A DNA stretch of 64,000 nt from a virus: the IMG/VR virus record IMGVR_UViG_3300025929_000014, positions 1-64,000 of that record; one strand, given 5' to 3'. A model generated the notes under the pieces. It was not told where the DNA came from, did not search any database, and saw nothing but the letters and a program-made list of their open reading frames with translations. The translations under genes and the position numbers were made by a program. Positions 57,565 through 64,000 of this stretch are shown piece after piece. Each line of letters begins with the position of its first letter. Within the stretch, counting starts at the first letter, position 1.

Positions 57565-57844
57565 CCAGGAACTGTTCACGGCGCTGCAGGTGATGTTGCG
57601 CTCGGCAGTGGAGATCTGCCGTCAGAGCGCTGAAGACATTAGTCCTGTTCCTGCTTCGCGTGCGTTGGTTGATGTATTGGTGCAAGCCTCATTGCTGCCG
57701 GAGTTTGATACGCCTATCTTCAGCGCCTTGAAGCTGCTCGATGTCGCCTGGCATGAGATTTCTCCAAACAGTATTGATTTTGCCGGTATGGAGGTGCTTT
57801 GCACCGCCCTCGCCGATCTCCTGGAGGTGCAGCGTGGCCGCTAA
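57545..57844 (+). CDS. Hypothetical protein
   Basis: A 99-residue helical, Leu/Ala-rich protein MTQILSDQELFTALQVMLRS. ATG 57545 has GGGGGAGAGACGCG upstream. Overlaps thyX by 11 bases. Confidence 0.5.
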   Translation: MTQILSDQELFTALQVMLRSAVEICRQSAEDISPVPASRALVDVLVQASLLPEFDTPIFSALKLLDVAWHEISPNSIDFAGMEVLCTALADLLEVQRGR

Positions 57845-58610
57845 GGTCTATATTGTCGGTCGTCCATATATCGACTGGTGGGCCGTCTCTAACTTCCTTA
57901 AAGCGGAGACGGGCGACGGGCTCTCCTGGCAACGTGATGCGGAAGAGGGCGACGAGATTCGTACTGTCTATGATGGGCAGGAGCTGTGCGAGCTGGCTGG
58001 TCGTGTCTGTTATATGAGCTTTGGTGAGAGCCAGGGGCGTAAGACCAACAAGCACTACCTAGACAACATACTGTCCTCCGGGCATGGGTCGGTGCTGGAG
58101 CATGCCAACTGGAACGTGATCGTCACCGGCATCAGCCGCACCTGCAGCCACGAGTTGGTGCGGCACCGGGCCGGCTGGAGCTACTCGCAGCTCTCGCAGC
58201 GCTATGTGGATGAGTCACAGGTTGAAGTCGTAATGCCGTCCGCTATCGCGTCGCTGGGGCGTGACGCGCAGCGTGCCTGGGAAGCAGATATGCGCGATGC
58301 GCGTGAAACCTATAAGCATTGGGCCGATGTGCTCCAGAAGGCGCAACCGGCCGATATGACGACACGCGAGGCCCGCTTGGCTGCCCGTCAGGCTGCTCGC
58401 TCGGTGCTCCCCAACGCGACGGAGACCAAGATCTTCATCACCGCTAACTGTCGGGCGCTCCGTCATTTTTTCACTCTGCGGGGATCCCTGGCGGCCGAGC
58501 CGGAGATTCGCGCCCTGGCACATCAATGGCTTCCGCTGATGCACAAAGAGAGCCCGCATCTCTTCGGTGATCTGCAGATCGTGGATGGGGCGATCACATG
58601 CGTCTCCTAG
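57834..58610 (+). CDS. thyX: Flavin-dependent thymidylate synthase
   Basis: The 258-residue enzyme converts dUMP to dTMP using FAD and methylene-tetrahydrofolate. The signature RHRAGWSYSQLSQRY starts at R110; upstream HGSVLEHANWNVIVTGISR and downstream TANCRALRHFFTLR are the usual substrate-binding segments. GTG 57834 has GGAGGTGC upstream. The motif spacing (RHR-x9-SQRY) is slightly longer than the common RHR-x8 form. Confidence 0.9.
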   Translation: MAAKVYIVGRPYIDWWAVSNFLKAETGDGLSWQRDAEEGDEIRTVYDGQELCELAGRVCYMSFGESQGRKTNKHYLDNILSSGHGSVLEHANWNVIVTGISRTCSHELVRHRAGWSYSQLSQRYVDESQVEVVMPSAIASLGRDAQRAWEADMRDARETYKHWADVLQKAQPADMTTREARLAARQAARSVLPNATETKIFITANCRALRHFFTLRGSLAAEPEIRALAHQWLPLMHKESPHLFGDLQIVDGAITCVS

Positions 58611-58897
58611 CCGGTGTGGTGCTCTGGCTGGCGCTGTGCGGCGCACTGCTCTTTGCAGGCGTCTCCATCGCTTACGCGCAGCCGGCGAATGCGTTGCGTA
58701 CGGCAGTGCTGCGGCTGCAATGGGACTGGACGCAGTATCGTTGGGGGCCGATAAACCATTACGTCTGGACTAACTACTATGCGTCAAAGCCGCCGACCTA
58801 CAGTTCTGTGTGCTGGCCGAAGGCGGGAGGGACCGGTTTCGATTGTCCCTACGATTGGCCGGACGCCCAGCTGCTTCCGACCCGGTACGAGCCATGA
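58598..58897 (+). CDS. Small secreted protein
   Basis: A 99-residue protein with a signal peptide (MRLLAGVVLWLALCGALLFA) and a mature part rich in Trp, Tyr and Pro, with two cysteines (SSVCWPKAG, FDCPYDWP). Exported, function unknown; perhaps lysis or exclusion. Confidence 0.55.
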   Translation: MRLLAGVVLWLALCGALLFAGVSIAYAQPANALRTAVLRLQWDWTQYRWGPINHYVWTNYYASKPPTYSSVCWPKAGGTGFDCPYDWPDAQLLPTRYEP

Positions 58898-59064
58898 AGA
58901 TTCTCTGGAAGTTCCTTGACGGGATCTATCTCGGAGTCGTCCTGTGGGCAACATTCGCGCTGCTGGTCGAGGGGCAGCAGCAGCACCAACTCTGGTGGGC
59001 ATTGGGGGTCGGCATCGGCATAGGGGAACGCTACGCGCGCTGGATCTACACGAAGGAGGCATGA
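58894..59064 (+). CDS. Small membrane protein
   Basis: A 56-residue protein with one or two transmembrane helices (ILWKFLDGIYLGVVLWATFAL, WWALGVGIGIGE). The start overlaps the upstream stop (ATGA). A holin is possible, but nothing proves it. Confidence 0.55.
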   Translation: MKILWKFLDGIYLGVVLWATFALLVEGQQQHQLWWALGVGIGIGERYARWIYTKEA

Positions 59065-59081
59065 CATGAAAGTAAAAGGCA

Positions 59082-59336
59082 ATGATCGACACATCCACGT
59101 TGGCCCAAGAATTGCGCATCGTCCAGGAGAATCTCTCCGCTCCCTACGTCCAGCTGGATCGCCTGTACCGGCGTTACCGTTCGACACGTTTGGCTGCCCT
59201 GGCCCCAATCTTAGGTCACTATCAGGCCATCAACAGCCTGTTGGCGGACCTGATAGCGGACCTGAAGAACGTGCCGGCGCCCTTGCTCGCCGGGGAGGAT
59301 TGCGATGAGCCTGGCGCGCATCCAGTCGGTGCCTGA
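59082..59336 (+). CDS. Small hypothetical protein
   Basis: An 84-residue helical protein, MIDTSTLAQELRIVQENLSA. AAAAGGCA precedes the ATG. Function unknown. Confidence 0.5.
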   Translation: MIDTSTLAQELRIVQENLSAPYVQLDRLYRRYRSTRLAALAPILGHYQAINSLLADLIADLKNVPAPLLAGEDCDEPGAHPVGA

Positions 59337-59532
59337 TGTCACGTTCCAGTATGTGCCGCTCTTCTTCTGCGGCTGGTGGATGCTCTCCGCCCATGCGCGC
59401 ACCTATCCGCCCAGGTGGCTGACGTTAGGCTGGGGCTTTGCTCATAGCCGCATGGCCGCTATCTACAAGGCAGAGGCCATACTGGAGAACCATGGCGCCC
59501 TGCAGCCGCCTCCGGTGGTGTTCCATGGGTAG
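59305..59532 (+). CDS. Small hypothetical protein
   Basis: A 75-residue protein, MSLARIQSVPDVTFQYVPLF, aromatic-rich and partly hydrophobic (FFCGWWML). It overlaps neighbours by 8-32 bases. Not recognised. Confidence 0.45.
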   Translation: MSLARIQSVPDVTFQYVPLFFCGWWMLSAHARTYPPRWLTLGWGFAHSRMAAIYKAEAILENHGALQPPPVVFHG

Positions 59533-59866
59533 GCCCATTGAGCGCTTCTACGCCTATCGCGGCGAGCTGAATGTTGATTCCGTGCAACATTTCATGGGTG
59601 CCATTTGGAAGGACTACAACCGTACATCGCCGGATGCGCTGCGCTGCGCAAAGGGGACGGCGCTGCTGTTACGCCGCTCGCTGCCGGCATATCTGTATTT
59701 TTACGCCGACATCAATTTCCTTACAGATGACACGATTTCTGCCGTCGTCAATCCCATGGACGGTAGGACGGTGCCTATCGAAGTGGACGGCGATCTCCCC
59801 CTTGGCACCTTCCTGGCAGAGCGGGATGGCGAGTATTGGGCGCTGGTGCCGGAGGCGACGCTATGA
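59525..59866 (+). CDS. Hypothetical protein
   Basis: A 113-residue protein starting MGRPIERFYAYRGELNVDSV, with a beta-rich C terminus. The dyad GAATGTTG-N8-CAACATTT (about 59570-59594) is inside the coding sequence, encoding LNVDSVQHF. Confidence 0.5.
   Translation: MGRPIERFYAYRGELNVDSVQHFMGAIWKDYNRTSPDALRCAKGTALLLRRSLPAYLYFYADINFLTDDTISAVVNPMDGRTVPIEVDGDLPLGTFLAERDGEYWALVPEATL
59570..59594 (+). promoter_or_regulatory. Near-palindromic copy of the array dyad within a gene
   Basis: GAATGTTG ATTCCGTG CAACATTTC is the most symmetric copy of the array core and has no -10 element. It may be an operator-only site or a coincidence within coding sequence. Confidence 0.4.
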
Positions 59867-59982
59867 AGAAGAAACCGACAAACGGCGAAATGCTGCAGAT
59901 TACCGTTGTATACGGCATCGGTATCGGCATAGCTACCGGTATGCCTTTGTGGTTCTCAACGCCAATAGCGGCCAGCAAATGA
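59863..59982 (+). CDS. Tiny membrane protein
   Basis: A 39-residue protein with one hydrophobic helix (VVYGIGIGIATGMPLWF). The start overlaps the previous stop (ATGA) and the stop overlaps the methylase start (ATGA). The unbroken coupling argues for a real gene. Confidence 0.55.
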   Translation: MKKKPTNGEMLQITVVYGIGIGIATGMPLWFSTPIAASK

Positions 59983-60563
59983 ATGACGTGCTCTTCTCAT
60001 CGGCCAGCGCCGAGTGGCTCACCCCCGCGCATATCATCAAATCCATTGTGAGCTTCTTTGGCGGCATCGCGCTAGATCCCTGCGCCGAGTCGCACACCGA
60101 TCCGAATGTGCCGGCCGCCAAACGCTTCACCAAAGAGGACGACGGCTTGAAACAGGAGTGGGTCGGCAACTCGATCTACATGAATCCACCGTATGGGCGT
60201 GGTATCGGGGTCTGGATTACCAAGCTGCTGGCCGAGCGCCGGCACTATAGCGAGGCCATCACCCTGATTCCGGCGCGCGTCGATACCGGCTGGTGGGATA
60301 CGCTGATGCAGGTCGAGCCCATCTTCTGCCTGTTGACCGGCCGGTTGACGTTCCATTCGACGCATCCTGGCCTGCCGCCCTCACTCGAAGGCTTGACGCT
60401 CGAAGAGGCTGCGGAGCTACAGGAGAAATACCGGAAGGCGCTCAAGGGCCACCTCGATCCCGATACCGCGCCGTTTCCCAGCGCGCTGGTCTACATCGGC
60501 GAGCGCCGCCATCTCTTCGCCCATCATTTCGCCGAGTTCGGGCGCATCTACGCCCAGTATTAG
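59979..60563 (+). CDS. Dam-like phage adenine methyltransferase
   Basis: A 194-residue protein of the phage DNA N-6-adenine methyltransferase family. EWLTPAHIIKSIVSFFGGIALDPCAE holds the SAM-binding and structural motif, and YMNPPYGRG (NPPY 69-72) is the catalytic motif. It lacks a target-recognition domain. Such enzymes protect phage DNA from restriction. The start at 59979 overlaps the upstream stop. Confidence 0.85.
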   Translation: MNDVLFSSASAEWLTPAHIIKSIVSFFGGIALDPCAESHTDPNVPAAKRFTKEDDGLKQEWVGNSIYMNPPYGRGIGVWITKLLAERRHYSEAITLIPARVDTGWWDTLMQVEPIFCLLTGRLTFHSTHPGLPPSLEGLTLEEAAELQEKYRKALKGHLDPDTAPFPSALVYIGERRHLFAHHFAEFGRIYAQY

Positions 60564-60574
60564 AAGGAGACCAC

Positions 60575-60796
60575 ATGGAGACCAAGAGCAAGATAGCGGA
60601 GATTCAGCACAACTTCACCTACCATCCCCCGAAGGAAGGACAGCAGGATACGTACAGCTTTCTACGCAAACGTGGGCTTGATTTCTCGCTGGATATTTTC
60701 GCCCTGACGCCCAGCTCGCGTGAGCAATCGCTGGCGCTGACCAAGCTCGAAGAGGCGGTGATGTGGGCGAACGCCGCCATCGCTCGGCACGGCTAA
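60575..60796 (+). CDS. Acb2/Tad1-like cyclic-nucleotide sponge
   Basis: A 73-residue protein. The start NFTYHPPKEGQQDTYSFLRK and the C-terminal SREQSLALTKLEEAVMWANA with AIAR match the Acb2/Tad1 hairpin family ('f.yH.p......ir..a...a..i....P.s.E.SLAlTKlEEAmmWANaaiAR'). Members bind cyclic oligonucleotide or ADP-ribose signals and so block CBASS or Thoeris immunity. It follows the methylase by 11 bases with AGAAGGAG upstream and is the last gene of the rightward operon, ahead of a terminator. Binding itself is inferred. Confidence 0.75.
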   Translation: METKSKIAEIQHNFTYHPPKEGQQDTYSFLRKRGLDFSLDIFALTPSSREQSLALTKLEEAVMWANAAIARHG

Positions 60797-60819
60797 TAGC
60801 GGGTCTCTAGCAGGTAAGC

Positions 60820-60847
60820 AAAACCCCCGTCGCGTTGACGGGGGTTT
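60820..60847. terminator. Bidirectional terminator between convergent operons
   Basis: AAAACCCCCGTC-GCGTT-GACGGGGGTTTT is a perfect stem with A and T runs on either side. It ends the rightward module and the leftward protease gene. Confidence 0.9.
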
Positions 60848-60876
60848 TGCTGTGGGCGAAGATACAGGCTCTTCGT

Positions 60877-61983
60877 TTACTTCAGCCACCCTTGCGCGCG
60901 TGCGTAGCGCAGACTGCCGGACAGGCTCAGGAGGCCGTGCCCGTAATGGAGCGGGTCCATGAAATGGCTCCAGCCGGCGCCCTTGAGCAATGCCTCTTTG
61001 GCCTGGTCCGGTGTGAGGCCCGCGCTGAGCAGGTCGGCGACGGCGCCCGCCACGAGCGGGGTTGCCATGCTGGTGCCCTCCCAGGTACACAGGCCGGCGC
61101 AGTTGATCAGTGTGGGGCGCATCGGCGCGATGCCGAAAATATAGTCGCCAGGCGAGGCGATGGCCACGTCCGGCCCGTAGGTACTCCAGCTGGTGATATG
61201 GTTCCACCTATCGGTGGCGGAGACGCGAATTACGCCCGGATAGCTGCCCGGATACATCTGCGCGTTCTGGCCGTTGTTGCCGGCTGCGGCGACCACGATC
61301 ACGCCAACTTTTTCCGCGTAGGCGACGGCTGCGGCCGTTGCCGGATCGCTGCTTGATCCGCCCAGCGACATGCTGATGACGGAGAAGCGATGAATGGCAC
61401 CCCACATAATGGCGGCCGCCACGTCCCGATCATCGGCGCCTTCGCCGTCAAACACCTTGGCGATAGCTGCCTTTGCCTTCGGCGCCACGCCGTAGTAGTC
61501 CGCATACTGGCCGTTGCAGACGATCTCGCACAATACGAACGACCCATGCCCAACCTTATCCACATAGGGACTGGCGTTAGGGATGGTGATGTCTTTGCTG
61601 CATGACACGTAGGGGTTATAGGTCTTACACTGTACCGGCACGCTGCCATGCAGGGGGTTCACCGCCAGGCTGGGGAGTACCTGCCCGGAGAGCACAGTAG
61701 TGGCTTCCGTGCGGTCCAGGCCGGTGTCAATGACGAGGACCGAGACACCGTGTCCATCTGCTTCAGCGCTCCAGGCATCCTGCGCACCGATGGTGTAGAG
61801 ATGCCAGTAGAGCTGCGGGAACGGCGACATGACACCGCCAGGTATAGGCGCGGTGAACGGCAGCGCCTGCCCCCAGGTCGTAGTCGTATACGCACGGCTC
61901 GATGCCATGCTGGCTGGGCTGCTGGGAGCGACCACCAGGCCGCAGAAGAGGAGTGTGCAGAGGATGGACAGGACGCGGCGCAT
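60877..61983 (-). CDS. Secreted subtilisin-like serine protease
   Basis: A 368-residue S8-family protease. Signal peptide residues 1-25, then the catalytic D86 (VLVIDTGLD), H146 (VGHGSFV), oxyanion N236 (AAGNNG) and S305 (GTSMATPLVAG). It would work outside the cytoplasm. It is located after a terminator in what looks like the late or host-interaction module. Subtilases are rare in tailed phages. It may process virion proteins or attack the host surface. Confidence 0.9.
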   Translation of the reverse strand: MRRVLSILCTLLFCGLVVAPSSPASMASSRAYTTTTWGQALPFTAPIPGGVMSPFPQLYWHLYTIGAQDAWSAEADGHGVSVLVIDTGLDRTEATTVLSGQVLPSLAVNPLHGSVPVQCKTYNPYVSCSKDITIPNASPYVDKVGHGSFVLCEIVCNGQYADYYGVAPKAKAAIAKVFDGEGADDRDVAAAIMWGAIHRFSVISMSLGGSSSDPATAAAVAYAEKVGVIVVAAAGNNGQNAQMYPGSYPGVIRVSATDRWNHITSWSTYGPDVAIASPGDYIFGIAPMRPTLINCAGLCTWEGTSMATPLVAGAVADLLSAGLTPDQAKEALLKGAGWSHFMDPLHYGHGLLSLSGSLRYARAQGWLK

Positions 61984-62810
61984 TAGTTTGCTCCAAGACT
62001 GATGACCCAGGGGTCGAAGGCGAGCTGTGGATTGGCGATGTATGTTTCCGGTAGGTAGACGTAGCCATTGTCTCCCCATGGACCCCAGGAGCCACGAACA
62101 ATGAAGGCGGCAATCCCGGTCCCGCGCGCGTTGGGGGTCCAGCCTACACCGCAGAGCGCGTGCCCGCCCTCAAGCTGATCGGTGGTGGGGTCTGGCTCCG
62201 GCACTATGCCGTTGATCGCCGCCCGGTAATAGCTGGAATACAGCAAGATACCGAAGAGGGGGGTGAAGCCCTGGGCAAGGGCCTGCTTGTAGCCCTCGAC
62301 GGTGCCGTCCAGCGCGTAGTAGTTCGCGATCTCGTGGTTCTTGGCGTGGTCTATGGCCGACTGTGGTGGGGTCTGGGCGTACTGCCCAGCCACGTAGGGG
62401 TAGTTGTGCCAGGCTGCCGCGCCGAACTGATGGAGCGCTGATACCGCATCGCGGATTGTGGATCCAGCATCGCTGGCGTCTGTGCCTTCCAGAGAGCGGG
62501 AGAACCAGTATTGGAGCTGGAACGATATGTCGAAGTCTTCCAGTGCCCCGTAGTGGAGACTGGGAGCCCACACCGCAGGGATGGGAAGGTTGTGCCGCTT
62601 GCGCCTGCTGCGGCGGTAGGCCGCGCCGGAGGCGAAGGAGGTACAGCTGCCCTCCTGCTCCTGGTTGTAGGCGTCCGGGAACTCATTGCGGTAATCAATC
62701 GGGCCGGCTACCGGCTGTGCGGTGAAGTGTTCCTTGAACTGGTAGTCGCGGGGATCGGGCAGCGATTTGCGGAGCCCCAGGTAGTGTCCTTTACTGGTGA
62801 CAAGTCCCAT
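61983..62810 (-). CDS. Papain-like (C1) cysteine protease
   Basis: A 275-residue C1A-type peptidase. EQEGSCTSFASGAAY holds the oxyanion Gln and catalytic C56, GGHALCGVGW the catalytic H217, and VRGSWGPWGDNGYVYLP the third motif, where the usual Asn is Gly240. There is no signal peptide. It is adjacent to the subtilase, sharing one base (ATG overlap). It may be active on host or phage surface proteins. Confidence 0.85.
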   Translation of the reverse strand: MGLVTSKGHYLGLRKSLPDPRDYQFKEHFTAQPVAGPIDYRNEFPDAYNQEQEGSCTSFASGAAYRRSRRKRHNLPIPAVWAPSLHYGALEDFDISFQLQYWFSRSLEGTDASDAGSTIRDAVSALHQFGAAAWHNYPYVAGQYAQTPPQSAIDHAKNHEIANYYALDGTVEGYKQALAQGFTPLFGILLYSSYYRAAINGIVPEPDPTTDQLEGGHALCGVGWTPNARGTGIAAFIVRGSWGPWGDNGYVYLPETYIANPQLAFDPWVISLGAN

Positions 62811-63698
62811 TTAGATGACTTCCTTGTAGGCGAAGAATGACGGTTTACCTTCCAGAGCAGTGGGCGCCTCAAGCCCCCAGGTGCGCAGCCGCCCCTGGCT
62901 TACGAAATCAAATAAACTGAACCAATGCGCGACCACCACCTGTGGGTACGCCGCTAGCTCGTGGTACATGGTGGCCAGGTTGGCGGCCTGCAGCGCTGTG
63001 CCGACAACGCCACTCTCCCAGCCCATCTCGGTGATGTAGATCGGCCTATCGGTAATGCTGGCGTAGTAGCCCATGTAATCGTGGAGCGTCTGTATGTTCA
63101 CCGGCTTCGCCGGGTCCAGATAGAAGTGGATGCCCACTCCATCGAGGGTAAGGGGATGCTGCATGATCTCCTCGATCCAGGTCACCTGCCGGATGTATTC
63201 GGCTGCCGAGTTGGCGTAGGTGTCCCCGCCGTAGCGGTCTGGATCCCAGGCGAAGACGCCCCCAGTAATCAGCTGGGCGTGCGGCACCGATGCCCTGCCG
63301 GCGACGTGTACGGCGTAGTAGAGTTTCGCGTAGCTCTGCGCCGAGAGCCGAAACTTGGAGCCGAGCGATGCGGGCTCGTTTAAGAACTCGAAAACCTGCA
63401 CACCCTGCATGCTGGCGGCCAGCAGCTCAAACTGCTGCACGTAATCCTCGACATACTGGCCGAACACCACGCTGTTGGTCGGCGCCTGCCATTGTGCGGG
63501 ACCAGCGCCGGGCACGATGGTGAGCGGCACCATGGCGGTGACGTTCTTTCCCCGACTCGTGAGCAGGTTGACGACGCCGGCATCATCGACGCTCTGTAGC
63601 TCCAGCCGGATATCTTTGGTGCCCAGGGCGTTCAGTGTGCCGAGCATGGACTCGGTAATGGAGCCCGGCAGATAGAGGACGACGCCTTTGCGTCTCAT
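62811..63698 (-). CDS. Clan-A glycoside-hydrolase-like TIM barrel
   Basis: A 295-residue protein. VFEFLNEP (E108) and PIYITEMGWES (E224) stand where the acid/base and nucleophile glutamates of clan GH-A (GH5/GH39/GH53-like) lie on strands 4 and 7. No signal peptide. In this setting it is likely a tail-associated polysaccharide depolymerase. It overlaps both neighbours (four bases and none). Confidence 0.75.
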   Translation of the reverse strand: MRRKGVVLYLPGSITESMLGTLNALGTKDIRLELQSVDDAGVVNLLTSRGKNVTAMVPLTIVPGAGPAQWQAPTNSVVFGQYVEDYVQQFELLAASMQGVQVFEFLNEPASLGSKFRLSAQSYAKLYYAVHVAGRASVPHAQLITGGVFAWDPDRYGGDTYANSAAEYIRQVTWIEEIMQHPLTLDGVGIHFYLDPAKPVNIQTLHDYMGYYASITDRPIYITEMGWESGVVGTALQAANLATMYHELAAYPQVVVAHWFSLFDFVSQGRLRTWGLEAPTALEGKPSFFAYKEVI

Positions 63699-64000
63699 GC
63701 GTCGCTCTGGGCGTAGGTGGCAATAGGCAGCCAGCCATGCACGACGGACTCGCCTTGCAAGAGATGCACTTCGCCCCAGCGATCATCCGTCTTTTTGATG
63801 CGGCCGGTGGGCACGACCTGGGCGCCCAGCTCCAGATAGACCTTGTTATGGTGCGGGTCTATGGCGGCGTCACTGGTGTGCGCTGGGACCGCCTTGAGCA
63901 TGGCCGGTGTGACCATGCGGTAGATCTTGGGGACCACCACTGGCGGCGTCGTGCCGTAGGCCATATCCATCAGTTGCTGCGTGCCGGTGTTGAAGTCCAC
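63695..64000 (-). CDS. SH3-like domain protein (5' end may lie outside window)
   Basis: At least 101 residues. VYLELGAQVVPTGRIKKTDDRWGEVHLLQGE and WLPIATY look like a bacterial SH3 fold that binds cell-wall or other surface targets. The frame begins with a GTG exactly at the window edge, so the true start may be further out. Probably part of the tail/host-entry group. Confidence 0.5.
   Translation of the reverse strand: MDFNTGTQQLMDMAYGTTPPVVVPKIYRMVTPAMLKAVPAHTSDAAIDPHHNKVYLELGAQVVPTGRIKKTDDRWGEVHLLQGESVVHGWLPIATYAQSDA

Overview
The window is one continuous stretch of a temperate tailed phage (Caudoviricetes) genome, or of its non-integrated or concatemeric form. Hallmarks are a large terminase, a portal protein, a terminase-small-like protein, a tyrosine integrase with an excisionase-like partner, an attP-like site made of a tRNA-Lys(UUU) 3' half, and a complete phage replication module. 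Gene density is very high, most genes overlap by 1-10 bases, and many are small ORFans. The DNA is G+C rich apart from one AT-rich origin-like tract. The host cannot be named from the sequence; regular Shine-Dalgarno sites and TTGACR/TAtAnT-like promoters say only that it is a bacterium.

Layout. (1) 1-7.1 kb, leftward: head and packaging genes (TerL, a Cys-rich protein, a very long portal with a Gln/His repeat tail and a degenerate peptidase-like end, then a giant HARP-like/SNF2 protein cut by the left edge). (2) 7.1-10.2 kb: attP flanked by short direct repeats, then leftward accessory genes, integrase and excisionase. (3) 10.2-15.8 kb, leftward: accessory genes, including a faintly capsid-like pair and a MazG-like protein, ending with the terminase-small-like gene beside two palindromic repeats. 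(4) 15.9-37.1 kb, leftward: about 50 small ORFans with a repeated promoter cassette (a GAAwGTTG core, 17-18 bases, then a CAnAnT-type -10) after gene after gene. Many cassettes contain a GTTG-N8-CAAC dyad. The proximal part of this block encodes a sigma region-4-like protein. (5) 37.1-37.7 kb: an AT-rich putative origin with GCGGGACAG repeats. (6) 37.7-41.0 kb, leftward: prim-pol/D5 helicase, a membrane protein and a RuvC-like resolvase. (7) 41.2-60.8 kb, rightward: an HTH-PKD protein, a sliding clamp, an SNF2 helicase, small proteins (MazG-like, HicA-like, SWIM), a Cas4/RecB-type nuclease, a Sak4-like ATPase, an SSB-like protein, dNMP kinase, a UDG-PolA fusion, RNA ligase, ThyX, a Dam-like methylase and an Acb2/Tad1-like nucleotide sponge. 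(8) 60.9-64 kb, leftward: subtilisin-like and papain-like proteases, a glycoside-hydrolase-like barrel and an SH3-like fragment, probably virion or host-entry functions.

How it fits together. Replication would start near 37.4 kb between two divergent units. Sak4, the SSB-like protein, the Cas4-type nuclease and RuvC form a recombination set around the PolA/clamp/prim-pol replisome. ThyX, dNMP kinase and the MazG-like proteins tune nucleotide pools. RNA ligase, the methylase, the Acb2/Tad1-like protein and perhaps the SNF2 structural-module protein look like counter-defence. The most unusual feature is the distributed promoter/dyad array, which suggests that one regulator and/or an altered RNA polymerase controls the whole ORFan block and several rightward genes.
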